Positions 34,381-42,574 of a stretch of DNA of 64,000 nt are shown here, one piece after another. Both the position numbers and the translations under genes were made by a program. Source of the stretch: Porphyromonadaceae bacterium UBA7555 (GTDB taxonomy: Bacteria > Bacteroidota > Bacteroidia > Bacteroidales > Muribaculaceae); NCBI GenBank assembly GCA_002478045.1, contig DLLT01000008.1, positions 1 through 64,000 on the forward strand. Reading direction: 5' to 3'. The notes beneath the pieces were generated by a model. The model had not been told where the DNA came from and made no database searches. It saw only the letters and a program-made list of their open reading frames with translations. Position 1 is the first letter of the stretch. Each line of letters starts with the position of its first letter.

Positions 34381-34743
34381 ATGAAAAGACAAAAAATAGC
34401 AAATATTCTTTCCGGAACAGCATTGATCATCATCGCAGTAGGTGTACTTATGCCCTTGGTAACAGGTCCCGGGAGCACCATCTATCGCTATGTATTCAGT
34501 GTGGGCGCCGTTATGCTGCTTGTGGGTCGTATCTTGGACAAATACACGGGCGATGTATTCCGTGTACGTCGTCTATATGTCATCCAGCGATGGAGTGCCC
34601 TGTTCCAGTGTGCCGCCGCTTTCTTTATGTTCTATTCGATAGATCCGCGAGACTGGCTTGTGTTTGTACTTGCCGGAGCCGTACTGCAGTTGTACGTATC
34701 CATTATGGTACCTGTCGCCATCCGTAAGGCGGGGAAGAAGTAG
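34381..34743 (+). CDS. Small membrane protein, conserved in Bacteroidales, function unknown
   Basis: 120 residues with four hydrophobic helices: ILSGTALIIIAVGVLMPLV, YVFSVGAVMLLVGRIL, a third around WSALFQCAAAFFMFY and a fourth VFVLAGAVLQLYVSIMVPVAI. Short charged loops (KYTGDVFRVRRLYVIQRW) separate them, and the C-terminus is basic. I recognise the type as a small uncharacterised Bacteroidales membrane protein, often after divIC, but can offer no function. It is probably in the same transcript as the DivIC-like gene (63-base gap) and is followed by a strong terminator. Confidence 0.75.
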   Translation: MKRQKIANILSGTALIIIAVGVLMPLVTGPGSTIYRYVFSVGAVMLLVGRILDKYTGDVFRVRRLYVIQRWSALFQCAAAFFMFYSIDPRDWLVFVLAGAVLQLYVSIMVPVAIRKAGKK

Positions 34744-35100
34744 ACACACATCTTCCGACTTAGTGCGGCAGAATCTTTGACATAACGCCGTCATCTTCGG
34801 CAGGTAATCGGCCGCCGATGGTGACGGCGTTTTTGTTTTGCGTTGTTAGACTTTTGCATAGGTAAGAGTAGAGACAGTCGTGCGTTTTCGGTCTACATCT
34901 GCGAACGTGCACGCTAAACGAACGGCACGTTTGGGTATCGTGTGATTTTTCTCGAAAAAGAAATGGCGTGTCGGCGTGTGTATGTCGGAAAAATTGCGTA
35001 AATTCGTGGCACACTTCACGCGCGCAAGCGCGAGGGGGAGGGCGGGGCACGACCCGGCTTCGCCGAATTTTAGATGTAATATTATCCTAAGCTCCTTATA
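34744..35100. other. Intergenic region before the glycogen cluster
   Basis: Besides the terminator nothing coding is visible. A weak -7-like TAAATTCG near 34999-35006 is one base off consensus and could serve the debranching-enzyme gene. Confidence 0.4.
34784..34839 (+). terminator. Intrinsic terminator after the small membrane protein gene
   Basis: AACGCCGTCA (34784-34793) pairs perfectly with TGACGGCGTT (34822-34831), with a secondary GGC-rich hairpin in the loop and the tail TTTGTTTTG. Confidence 0.85.
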
Positions 35101-37044
35101 ATGAGTTATCTGAAGTTTGATAAGAACCTACTGATAAATCTTGACCAATCCTTGTCCAAGGAAATGCTGCGTACCAATCGTGCCGGGGCATACCACTGCA
35201 CCACGCTCGTGGGCTGCAACACCCGCAAGCAGCACGGCCTTTTGGTGATACCCATACCCGAGATGGACTACCGACCGCATGTACTTCTGTCATCGCTTGA
35301 CGAGACGGTGATACAGCATGGCGCGCCGTTCAATCTTGGCATCCACCGCTACAAAGGCGGCGTATACAGCCCCAACGGGCATAAGTATATACGCGAATTT
35401 GATTGTGAGAGCGTTCCTCGCACCACCTATCGCGTGGGCGGAGTCATCCTCACCAAAGAAAAGATTTTTATCACAGACGAAAATCGTATACTCATCCGCT
35501 ACACCCTTGTGGAGGCCCATTCGCCGACAACGCTGCAGTTTCGCCCGTTCCTTGCTTTCCGCGATTCCAACGCCTTGGTAATGGCCAATGATGCTATCAA
35601 TAAGACAATCACGCCGGTAGATAACGGCATCGCCACCTGTCTGTATGCAGGCTTCCCAACGTTGTATATGCAGTTTTCACATAAGCCGACATGGGTGAAC
35701 CAACCCAACTGGTACCGCGATATCGAATATTACAAAGATCTGGAACGTCAGGTGCCGTACGTCGAGGATCTCTGGGTACCCGGATACTTCGAGCTGCCAA
35801 TCAAAAAAGGCGAGAGCATCATCTTCAGTGCCGGAGTCAGCGAGGCTCGTCCTCGTCAGTTGGCCAAGATGTACACCGCCGAGATAGCGCTGCGCACGCC
35901 GCGTACATCCTTCTTCAATTGCTTGAAGAACTCGGCCAAGCAATTTTATCTGCGTCGCAACGGCAAGTTATATGTGCTCTCGGGTTATCCCTGGGGCATA
36001 GTGCTGGCACGTAACACCTTTATGGCCGCACCGGGCATCACTCTTGCCATAGACCATGAGAAAGACTTCAATGAAATTATGTCAACGGCCCTGTCGGCGT
36101 TGAACCGCTTTATGGACAGCGGCGTCGAAGACGACACCATCACCGGAATATCGCTGCCCGATATCCCGCTATGGGCCGTATGGGCAATACAGCAGTATGG
36201 CAAGCTCTATCCCGAGGATTGTCTTGAACGTTACGGCGAAGAAGTGCGCCGCATCGTTGACTATATTCTTGACAATAAACATCCCAATCTACAATTCAAT
36301 GCCACTGACGGCATGGTGACCACCGATGGCGCCGATACACCCGTATCGTGGATGAACGGCGTGGTTGACGACCGCCCCGTAAATCCTCGAACCGGATACC
36401 TCGTAGAATTCAATGCTCTATGGTATAATGCACTGCGTTATGCCCTTGCATTGACGCCCGATGATGATGCGCATTCCGAACGCCGTCAACGTTGGAGCGA
36501 TGCCGCTGCGCTGATGGACAGCACCTTCCCGGCCAAATTCCTCAACGAATGGGGGTATATGTACGACTACGTCAACGGCAACTATTCCGACCCGTCGGTA
36601 CGTCCCAATATGGCCGTCGCCATCGGTGTCGAATATAGTCCCCTAAGCCGTCGTCAGCGCAAGAGCGTGCTCGATGTGGTTACGCGCGAGTTGCTGACAT
36701 CCAAGGGTCTGCGTACGCTGTCGCCCAAGAGCTACGGCTATCGTCCGGTATATCTCGGCAACGAACGCGAACGCGAATTGACGCTGCATCAAGGTCCGGC
36801 ACGCCCCTGGCTGATGGGCTTCTATGCCAACGCCTACCTCAAAGTATTCGGCATGAGCGGCGTGTCCTACATAGATCGGATGCTTATCGGCTTCGAGGAA
36901 GAAATGTCCTGGGGTTGCATAGGGTCATTGAGTCAGATGTACGATGCCAATCCGCCCTTCCTGGGCCGCGGAGCCATATCGCACGCCACCAACGTAGGCG
37001 AAGTACTGCACACCCTGCGTATGCTCAAACGTATGAGCCTTTGA
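35101..37044 (+). CDS. Glycogen debranching enzyme (amylo-alpha-1,6-glucosidase)
   Basis: 647 residues. An N-terminal GDE_N beta domain (about 20-230: NRAGAYHCTTLVGCNTRKQHGLLV, SSLDETVI) is followed by an (alpha/alpha)6 barrel of the GDE_C/GH133 type (about 290-645: GYPWGIVLARNTFMAAPGITLA, DGMVTTDGADTPVSWMN, GYLVEFNALWYNALRYA). It hydrolyses alpha-1,6 branch points of glycogen in the cytoplasm; no signal peptide is present. It leads the cluster with the GT4 and GH57 genes, a conserved Bacteroidetes glycogen set, with the GT4 gene 61 bases downstream. Confidence 0.93.
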   Translation: MSYLKFDKNLLINLDQSLSKEMLRTNRAGAYHCTTLVGCNTRKQHGLLVIPIPEMDYRPHVLLSSLDETVIQHGAPFNLGIHRYKGGVYSPNGHKYIREFDCESVPRTTYRVGGVILTKEKIFITDENRILIRYTLVEAHSPTTLQFRPFLAFRDSNALVMANDAINKTITPVDNGIATCLYAGFPTLYMQFSHKPTWVNQPNWYRDIEYYKDLERQVPYVEDLWVPGYFELPIKKGESIIFSAGVSEARPRQLAKMYTAEIALRTPRTSFFNCLKNSAKQFYLRRNGKLYVLSGYPWGIVLARNTFMAAPGITLAIDHEKDFNEIMSTALSALNRFMDSGVEDDTITGISLPDIPLWAVWAIQQYGKLYPEDCLERYGEEVRRIVDYILDNKHPNLQFNATDGMVTTDGADTPVSWMNGVVDDRPVNPRTGYLVEFNALWYNALRYALALTPDDDAHSERRQRWSDAAALMDSTFPAKFLNEWGYMYDYVNGNYSDPSVRPNMAVAIGVEYSPLSRRQRKSVLDVVTRELLTSKGLRTLSPKSYGYRPVYLGNERERELTLHQGPARPWLMGFYANAYLKVFGMSGVSYIDRMLIGFEEEMSWGCIGSLSQMYDANPPFLGRGAISHATNVGEVLHTLRMLKRMSL

Positions 37045-37105
37045 ACATTCGGCTACTGAGAAAGACAATGAAACACCAAACCATAAAAAACCATAAATCC
37101 GATAT

Positions 37106-38365
37106 ATGAGAGCCTTAATGTTCGGATGGGAATTTCCCCCGCACATCCTTGGCGGCTTGGGTACGGCCAGCTACGGACTTACACGTGGTATGGCCTCCTG
37201 CGGCGATATTGACATCACTTTCGTGATACCCAAACCGTGGGGCGACGAAGACCGTTCGTTTGCGCACATCATAGGCGCCTCGCAGGTGCCCGTGGCATGG
37301 CGTGAGACTTCGCGAGAATATGTAGAAGGACGCATAGGACGACTGATGGATCCCGAATTATACTTCCGTTTGCGCGACCATATTTATGCCGACTTCAACT
37401 ATATGCGCACCAACGACCTGGGTTGCATCGAATTCTCAGGACGCTATCCCGACAACCTTCTCGAGGAAATCAACAACTACTCAATTACGGCGGGAGTGAT
37501 AGCGCGTACCCTCGATTTTGATATCATTCACAGCCACGACTGGTTGACATATCCGGCCGGCATACATGCCAAGCAGGTGACAGGCAAACCGTTGGTGATA
37601 CACGTACATGCCACCGACTATGACCGCAGCCGAGGCAACGTAAATCCCACCGTGTTCAATATCGAGCGCGACGGTATGCTTCACGCCGACCATATCATCA
37701 CCGTAAGCAACCTCACGCGCAACACCGTCATAGACAAATACGGTATAGACCCGGCTAAGGTGACCACCGTACACAATGCCGTCATACCGCTGGACAAAGA
37801 AATCTTGGACATCAAGGTGCCTCGCCCCAAGGAAAAAGTCGTGACCTTCCTGGGTCGTATCACGATGCAGAAAGGCCCCGAGTATTTTGTCGAGGCTGCC
37901 GTCAAGGTGCTCAAGAACAATCACAACGTCCGCTTTGTCATGGCCGGCAGCGGCGATATGATGGACGCGATGATCGAATTGGCGGCACGCCGCGGCATAG
38001 CCGATCGCTTCCATTTTCCCGGATTTCAGAAAGGCCGTCAGGTGTACGAGATGCTTAGTGCCTCGGACGTCTACATCATGCCCTCCGTGTCCGAGCCCTT
38101 CGGCATTTCGCCCTTGGAGGCTATGCAAATGGGAGTACCCTCCATTATATCCAAGCAGAGCGGATGCGCCGAAATCCTGCACTATGTCATCAAAACCGAC
38201 TACTGGGATATAGACGCCATGGCCGATGCCATCAATGCCATAGTTTCGTACCCATCGATGCATACCTATCTGCGTGAACAAGGCATCAAGGAGGTATCCC
38301 AAATCACATGGGATAAGGCCGGGCGCAAGGTGATAGATATTTACCATAAAGTCCTCGGCTGGTAG
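37106..38365 (+). CDS. GT4/GT5-like glycosyltransferase, probable glycogen synthase
   Basis: 419 residues with the GT-B fold. The N-terminal domain starts MFGWEFPPHILGGLGTASYGLTRG, the starch/glycogen-synthase-like glycine loop, and has SHDWLTYPAGI. The C-terminal domain has VTFLGRITMQKGPEYF and the EX7E motif SEPFGISPLEAMQMGVP near residue 330. Within the debranching enzyme/GH57 cluster it probably elongates an alpha-1,4 glucan from nucleotide glucose. Family GT4 is my recollection for this cluster's transferase. It is cytoplasmic. Confidence 0.88.
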   Translation: MRALMFGWEFPPHILGGLGTASYGLTRGMASCGDIDITFVIPKPWGDEDRSFAHIIGASQVPVAWRETSREYVEGRIGRLMDPELYFRLRDHIYADFNYMRTNDLGCIEFSGRYPDNLLEEINNYSITAGVIARTLDFDIIHSHDWLTYPAGIHAKQVTGKPLVIHVHATDYDRSRGNVNPTVFNIERDGMLHADHIITVSNLTRNTVIDKYGIDPAKVTTVHNAVIPLDKEILDIKVPRPKEKVVTFLGRITMQKGPEYFVEAAVKVLKNNHNVRFVMAGSGDMMDAMIELAARRGIADRFHFPGFQKGRQVYEMLSASDVYIMPSVSEPFGISPLEAMQMGVPSIISKQSGCAEILHYVIKTDYWDIDAMADAINAIVSYPSMHTYLREQGIKEVSQITWDKAGRKVIDIYHKVLGW

Positions 38366-38432
38366 CCCCATCGCGGAAATCCTAAATTTTATAGATATAA
38401 TAACCGGACCACAGCGTCACACCATACATATT

Positions 38433-39887
38433 ATGAAAGCAATTTCGCTGAATTTCGAAATCCATCAGCCTATGCGCCTCAAGCGCTACCGCTTCTTCGA
38501 CATAGGCAACGATCATTACTATTATGATGACTTCCTCAATGACGACATAATTACCGGACTGGCCAATCGCAGCTACCTTCCGGCGGCACGTGTGCTTTTG
38601 GAAATGATGGAGGACAAGAACAACCCATTCAAGTGCTCCATAGCCATAAGCGGTATCGCCATCGAGCAATTCGAGCAGTATGTGCCCGAGATGATAGACG
38701 CCCTACGCCGACTGGCAGATACCGGACGTGTCGAATTTCTGGCTCAGCCCTATGCTCATTCGCTGGCGTCATTGACCGATCCTGAAGAATTTGCCGAGCA
38801 GGTGAAAATACAGTGCGACCGTATAGAAGAGCTTTTCGGCCAACGTCCGACGGTGATGCGCAACACCGAGTTCCTATACAGCGACGATATAGCTCCACAG
38901 ATAGCCGCTATGGGCTTCAAAGGCGTGCTTACCGAGGGTGCCAAGCATATCTTAGGCTGGCGCTCGCCCAACTATGTTTACAGCGCCGAAACAGCGCCGA
39001 AACTCAAAGTGTTGATGCGTAATGCCAAACTTTCGGACGACATCTGCTTCCGCTTTACCGACACCTCTTGGGACGCATATCCCCTGACGGCGGACAAGTA
39101 TATGGATTGGGTTGCGGCCACTCCCGAGGAAGAACAGATTGTCAACCTGTGCATGAACCTGGATACTTTCGGCGGACTGCAAAGCGGCGACAGCGGCATT
39201 TTTGATTTTCTTAAAGCTTTGCCGCGTTTTGCTACAGAAAGAAGGATCACCTTTGCCACACCTTCCGAGGTCGTGCGCAAGATCAAGGCCGTAGCACCCG
39301 TGACCGTCGTCCATCCTATCAGCGATGCCGATGAGGCACGCGATACCTCGGCATGGTTGGGCAACGAATTACAGAACGAAGCCTTCCGTAAGTTGTATTC
39401 CGTAGCCGAGCGCGTACGCCTGTGCGATGATCGCCGCCTCAAACAGGACTGGATATATCTGCAAGCCAGCGATCACTTCTATTATATGTCCACCAAGCAC
39501 CTCGCCGATGGTGCCGTGCACTCGCTGTTCTCGCCTTACGAGACGCCGTTTGCGGCATTCACCAACTATATGAATGTCCTCGCAGACTTCATTGTACGTG
39601 TCGAGGAGCAATACCCTATGAGCGTAGACAATGAGGAACTGAATTCGCTGCTCACCACTATCCGCAATCAGGAGCGCGAAATAGAGATGCTCAATAAGGA
39701 AGTGGCCTCCATGCGCAAGAATATCGAACACTTCAACGAAGAGCATGCCCTTCGTGAACCACAAAAACCTGTCTCCGTCAAGGATGATAAGGCCGAGAAA
39801 TCGGCCAAGTCGGGCAACGCCGCCAAGACGTCTCAAACTGTAAATACAACCAAGACTACAACATCAATAAAAATCGAGAAGAAATGA
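38433..39887 (+). CDS. GH57 family alpha-amylase/branching-type glycoside hydrolase
   Basis: 484 residues. The GH57 catalytic domain starts at once (ISLNFEIHQPMRLKRYRFF, with the HQP motif) and has GIAIEQFEQ, FLAQPYAHSLASL, MRNTEFLYSDD around residue 145, and a later MNLDTFGGLQSGDSGIF. Members cut or rearrange alpha-1,4 glucans and are retaining enzymes. The last 85 residues form a coiled coil (EELNSLLTTIRNQEREIEMLNKEV) with a Lys/Thr/Ser-rich tail, an addition to the core. It is cytoplasmic and overlaps the nitroreductase start by four bases. Confidence 0.9.
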   Translation: MKAISLNFEIHQPMRLKRYRFFDIGNDHYYYDDFLNDDIITGLANRSYLPAARVLLEMMEDKNNPFKCSIAISGIAIEQFEQYVPEMIDALRRLADTGRVEFLAQPYAHSLASLTDPEEFAEQVKIQCDRIEELFGQRPTVMRNTEFLYSDDIAPQIAAMGFKGVLTEGAKHILGWRSPNYVYSAETAPKLKVLMRNAKLSDDICFRFTDTSWDAYPLTADKYMDWVAATPEEEQIVNLCMNLDTFGGLQSGDSGIFDFLKALPRFATERRITFATPSEVVRKIKAVAPVTVVHPISDADEARDTSAWLGNELQNEAFRKLYSVAERVRLCDDRRLKQDWIYLQASDHFYYMSTKHLADGAVHSLFSPYETPFAAFTNYMNVLADFIVRVEEQYPMSVDNEELNSLLTTIRNQEREIEMLNKEVASMRKNIEHFNEEHALREPQKPVSVKDDKAEKSAKSGNAAKTSQTVNTTKTTTSIKIEKK

Positions 39888-40477
39888 TTTGTCGACTTAC
39901 AGTACTTATGTGTGCTCTGGCCATACTACCCTTGGCCTATGCCGGAACACCGGCTACGGATGCCGAGTCCGTGCTACATTGTATATCTACCCGTGCCAGT
40001 GTGCGCCAATATACGTCTGCCGAGGTCGGAGACGCAACAGTGGATACTCTCCTGCGTGCCGCTATGTCTGCTCCTACGGCTGTCAATCGTCAACCTTGGG
40101 CTTTCGTCGTCGTGCGCGACTCCGCACTCCGTGCAACGCTTGCCAAGGCATTGCCCAATGCCGGCAGTAAACTGACCAATGCTTCGGTTGCAATAGTCGT
40201 ATGCGGCGATAGCACGCGTATGCTCAAACAGAGACCCGAGTTCTGGGTTCAGGATTGCAGCGCAGCCACCGAGAACCTGCTATTGGCTGCTCATGCATGT
40301 GGGCTCGGTGCGGTATGGTGCGGCTTGTATCCCGATATGGATAGAACTCGAACCGCGCAAACTCTCTTGGGCCTCGACAAACGATATGTCCCGCTGTGTA
40401 TCATCCCCGTTGGCTATCCTGCTGCTCCCGTAGCGCCCAAGGATAAGTATCGCGAGGATGCGATAATACGAAGATGA
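39884..40477 (+). CDS. Exported nitroreductase-family protein
   Basis: 197 residues. Unlike most nitroreductases it begins with a signal peptide (ICRLTVLMCALAILPLAYAG, residues 2-21). The FMN-binding core follows: ISTRASVRQYTSAEV, LLRAAMSAPTAVNRQPWAFVVV, and LLLAAHACGLGAVWCGLYPD. The reaction is expected to be flavin-dependent reduction by NAD(P)H, though in the periplasm a different electron donor would be needed. Its ATG overlaps the GH57 stop, so it is translationally coupled, an odd partner for glycogen enzymes. Confidence 0.85.
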   Translation: MICRLTVLMCALAILPLAYAGTPATDAESVLHCISTRASVRQYTSAEVGDATVDTLLRAAMSAPTAVNRQPWAFVVVRDSALRATLAKALPNAGSKLTNASVAIVVCGDSTRMLKQRPEFWVQDCSAATENLLLAAHACGLGAVWCGLYPDMDRTRTAQTLLGLDKRYVPLCIIPVGYPAAPVAPKDKYREDAIIRR

Positions 40478-40547
40478 GACTATAGATAGACACCGCTGCT
40501 CTATATTGCTTATGTACCATGTATATTATTGAAAAACTACTTAAAAA

Positions 40548-40555
40548 TACCTTTG
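40548..40555 (+). promoter_or_regulatory. -7 box immediately upstream of the 26-codon ORF
   Basis: TACCTTTG fits TAnnTTTG; the -33 region is AT-rich without a clear TTTG. Transcription would start within a few bases of the ATG at 40560. Confidence 0.5.
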
Positions 40556-40559
40556 TACT

Positions 40560-40640
40560 ATGGATTTAGGATGGCTTATCGTTTTGGCATGTTTTGTCCC
40601 CTGGGTCAAAGATGCCTTCGACAAAAGAGCTAACGGCTGA
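40560..40640 (+). CDS. Candidate 26-residue membrane peptide
   Basis: ATG at 40560 to TGA at 40638-40640 encodes MDLGWLIVLACFVPWV then KDAFDKRANG: a 16-residue hydrophobic N-terminus followed by a charged tail, the layout of a single-pass or membrane-anchored microprotein. A -7 promoter box ends five bases before the ATG, suggesting a leaderless message. A strong terminator sits 30 bases after the stop. It lies 82 bases after the nitroreductase gene and could instead be read from that transcript. It may also be only an incidental ORF within a small RNA. Confidence 0.45.
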   Translation: MDLGWLIVLACFVPWVKDAFDKRANG

Positions 40641-40670
40641 TGCTAGGCGAGCGAAGGCCGTGCCGATGTA

Positions 40671-40718
40671 GCGGACTTGTCTTGGCGTAATCGCCGGGTC
40701 AAGTCCGCAACTTTTTGA
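40671..40718 (+). terminator. Strong intrinsic terminator after the 26-codon ORF
   Basis: GCGGACTTG (40671-40679) pairs perfectly with CAAGTCCGC (40700-40708), with an inner GGCG-TAAT-CGCC hairpin, then AACTTTTTG. Confidence 0.85.
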
Positions 40719-40861
40719 CCTATACGCCAACTTTTTTTGTCCGGGAGTGGGAGGTGTATCACGCTTGGCCTTGAGATATATAACGGTGCAGGTCCGGCAG
40801 AAAAGCTCGGATTTTTTGATCTGTATGTCAGTATTTCTTTATGCCGCCTGCACATCTATAG

Positions 40862-40902
40862 GCGGAAAAAAAAGAGGGACTCCTCGCGGAGTCCCTGTCT
40901 TT
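40862..40902 (-). terminator. Bidirectional terminator, strongest for the minus strand
   Basis: AGGGACTCC (40875-40883) pairs with GGAGTCCCT (40888-40896) around a TCGC loop. Read on the minus strand it is followed by a run of T (plus-strand A tract 40866-40873); on the plus strand by GTCTTTATT. It would end the lpxH transcript. Confidence 0.8.
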
Positions 40903-41138
40903 ATTGGTTTCCAATAGGTACAATTTCTAAGGTAAAAAAGATTGTTAGGTTTTGCGATGACAAAGTTATAAAGGCTCGGTCAGCGCACCAAATATATTTA
41001 TATGTTCTACAACATATTTTTGGAGATGCAAACCTTGCTTTACGCTTCTTTGGCGATGTAATACTCTTAATTATAGTATTATACGGCTGGTTTGCCGACT
41101 TGGAGAGAAAAACAAATGCGGGTTAAAATTTGTTAATA

Positions 41139-41924
41139 TTAACTTTTTGTGTCTGTGAAATGTAATAATCGAAGGCCGGCGGCATCGTATACGGCGTAGG
41201 TGAACTGCGAAAAACAGTCGCCGAGGATAACCACTCGCGTCCCTGCATCTATGGGGTAGTCAAGTGCAATATGTCGATGTCCGAGGACAAAAAATTTGAT
41301 TTCCGGATGTTCGGCATGATACTTGCGGGCAAAGATGATAAACCGCTCTTTTTCGGGGTCGGGAACGGCCGGATGCGACATGGGATTGTTGCCGCGGCTG
41401 TGGCTGGACCATCTGTGCGCAAACGGTATTGTCCAGCGTGGATGTATCCCGGCGTACAACTTTTGGCAAAGACGGTTGCGGAAAAACGCGCGAAGAATGC
41501 GAAAACTGCATTTGTCGCCATACAAAGCATCACCATGGCCCAAGAAGAATTTTTTGCCGTCGATGTCGCGTATCACGTTCCCATCGATGACCTCCATACC
41601 TATTTGGTCGCGGAGGTAGTCAAAGAGCCAAATGTCGTGATTGCCGATAAACCACACGATCTTGATGCCTATGTCCGACATATGGGCCAGTTGGCCGAAA
41701 AAACGGATGTATCCGCGCGGCACCACGGTACGATATTCAAACCAGTAGTCGAGTATATCACCAAGCAGGTACAAGGTCTTGCAATCCTTTTCGAAGGACT
41801 GCAGCATGCGTACCACTCGGGCTTCGTGCCCGCGCGGGTCGGAGATGTATACGGCGCCCAAGTGCATATCGCTGACAAAATATGTCTTGTCGCGCATCGG
41901 TGCTGTGTCTTCAGGTGTGGGCAT
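41139..41924 (-). CDS. lpxH: UDP-2,3-diacylglucosamine diphosphatase
   Basis: 261 residues from an ATG at 41924 (an ATG at 41897 is an alternative; the frame upstream runs into the previous gene). It is a calcineurin-type phosphoesterase with all metal motifs: SDMHLGAVY, LGDILDYWFEY, GNHD and GHRH, plus FLGHGDALYGD, which points to LpxH rather than a generic phosphatase. LpxH cleaves UDP-diacylglucosamine to lipid X in lipid A synthesis at the inner-membrane face. It follows the SufT-like gene by 20 bases and is expected to be cotranscribed. Confidence 0.88.
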   Translation of the reverse strand: MPTPEDTAPMRDKTYFVSDMHLGAVYISDPRGHEARVVRMLQSFEKDCKTLYLLGDILDYWFEYRTVVPRGYIRFFGQLAHMSDIGIKIVWFIGNHDIWLFDYLRDQIGMEVIDGNVIRDIDGKKFFLGHGDALYGDKCSFRILRAFFRNRLCQKLYAGIHPRWTIPFAHRWSSHSRGNNPMSHPAVPDPEKERFIIFARKYHAEHPEIKFFVLGHRHIALDYPIDAGTRVVILGDCFSQFTYAVYDAAGLRLLHFTDTKS

Positions 41925-41944
41925 TTTCGTGCGTTGTCTGACGG

Positions 41945-42265
41945 TTACAAAAGTCCCAATTCGAGTTTGGCTTCCTCGCTCATCATATCGCGATTCCATT
42001 CGGGCTCGAAGACGATATTGACTTTTACGCTTTTGACACCTTCGATGCTCTCGAGCTTTTGGCGTGCATCCTCCACGAGGAAGTCGGCAGCCGGGCAATT
42101 GGGGGCGGTCAGTGTCATATCCACTTCGAGATTGGCGTCATTGTCCACGTCTATGCGGTAGATGAGCCCTAAGGAATAGACGTCCACCGGTATTTCCGGG
42201 TCGAAGACGGTGCGCAGCATACGCACGGCTTCTTGCTGTATCTCTATGCGTTGGTCTTCAGTCAT
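41945..42265 (-). CDS. DUF59/MIP18 family iron-sulfur assembly factor (SufT-like)
   Basis: 106 residues, the single-domain DUF59 family. Conserved features are VFDPEIPVDVYSLGLIY near the N-terminus and TAPNCPAADFLVED with a conserved Cys in the middle. Relatives (SufT, PaaD N-terminus, eukaryotic CIA2) help deliver Fe-S clusters to proteins. There is no suf operon nearby in the window. It is the first gene of a two-gene transcript with lpxH and has an excellent promoter. Confidence 0.9.
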   Translation of the reverse strand: MTEDQRIEIQQEAVRMLRTVFDPEIPVDVYSLGLIYRIDVDNDANLEVDMTLTAPNCPAADFLVEDARQKLESIEGVKSVKVNIVFEPEWNRDMMSEEAKLELGLL

Positions 42266-42287
42266 ATCATTCGGTGCTATTGTTCTG

Positions 42288-42319
42288 CAAAGTTAAGCAA
42301 AATAGCCGTGGGCGGCAAA
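42288..42319 (-). promoter_or_regulatory. Promoter of the SufT-like/lpxH operon
   Basis: On the minus strand TTTG (42319-42316) and TAACTTTG (42295-42288) are 20 bases apart, an exact consensus. The ATG is 23 bases beyond the -7 box. Confidence 0.8.
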
Positions 42320-42430
42320 ACATTCGGGCTCGTTTGATGAAAGAAGATGGTAAAACGAGGTGTTGATAACTTCGTATATATAGTATGGCGGTAATACTTA
42401 CCGCTTTGCCGCCTCGGCAATAGTCGTGGG

Positions 42431-42462
42431 GTTGCAAAAGCCGAAAAATATGCTTATTTTTG
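42431..42462 (+). promoter_or_regulatory. Promoter of dnaE
   Basis: GTTG (42431-42434), 20 bases, then TATTTTTG (42455-42462). The leader to the ATG at 42575 would be about 105 bases. Confidence 0.6.
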
Positions 42463-42574
42463 CCTTCGCAATGCTTGTATGGGCTATGTGCCGCCTCGGA
42501 ACCGACATACCGCCGGATGCCCGACAAGAGTAGCTTAGATACTGTAAATTACAACGATACAAACCAATAACGAT

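Larger units (their letters stand above)
40641..41138. other. Intergenic region with two terminators
   Basis: It contains the terminators at 40671-40718 and 40862-40902 and an AT-rich tail without a recognisable gene. A perfect 12-base palindrome, GTTAATATTAAC (41132-41143), overlaps the lpxH stop codon. Confidence 0.5.
42266..42574. other. Divergent promoter region between the SufT-like gene and dnaE
   Basis: 309 bases holding the two promoters at 42288-42319 and 42431-42462. Small open frames here show no protein character. Confidence 0.6.

Noticed and set aside
40737..41126. Plus-strand open frame of about 129 codons
   Set aside because: It spans a strong terminator hairpin and AT-rich intergenic DNA; the translation is not protein-like except for a short hydrophobic end.
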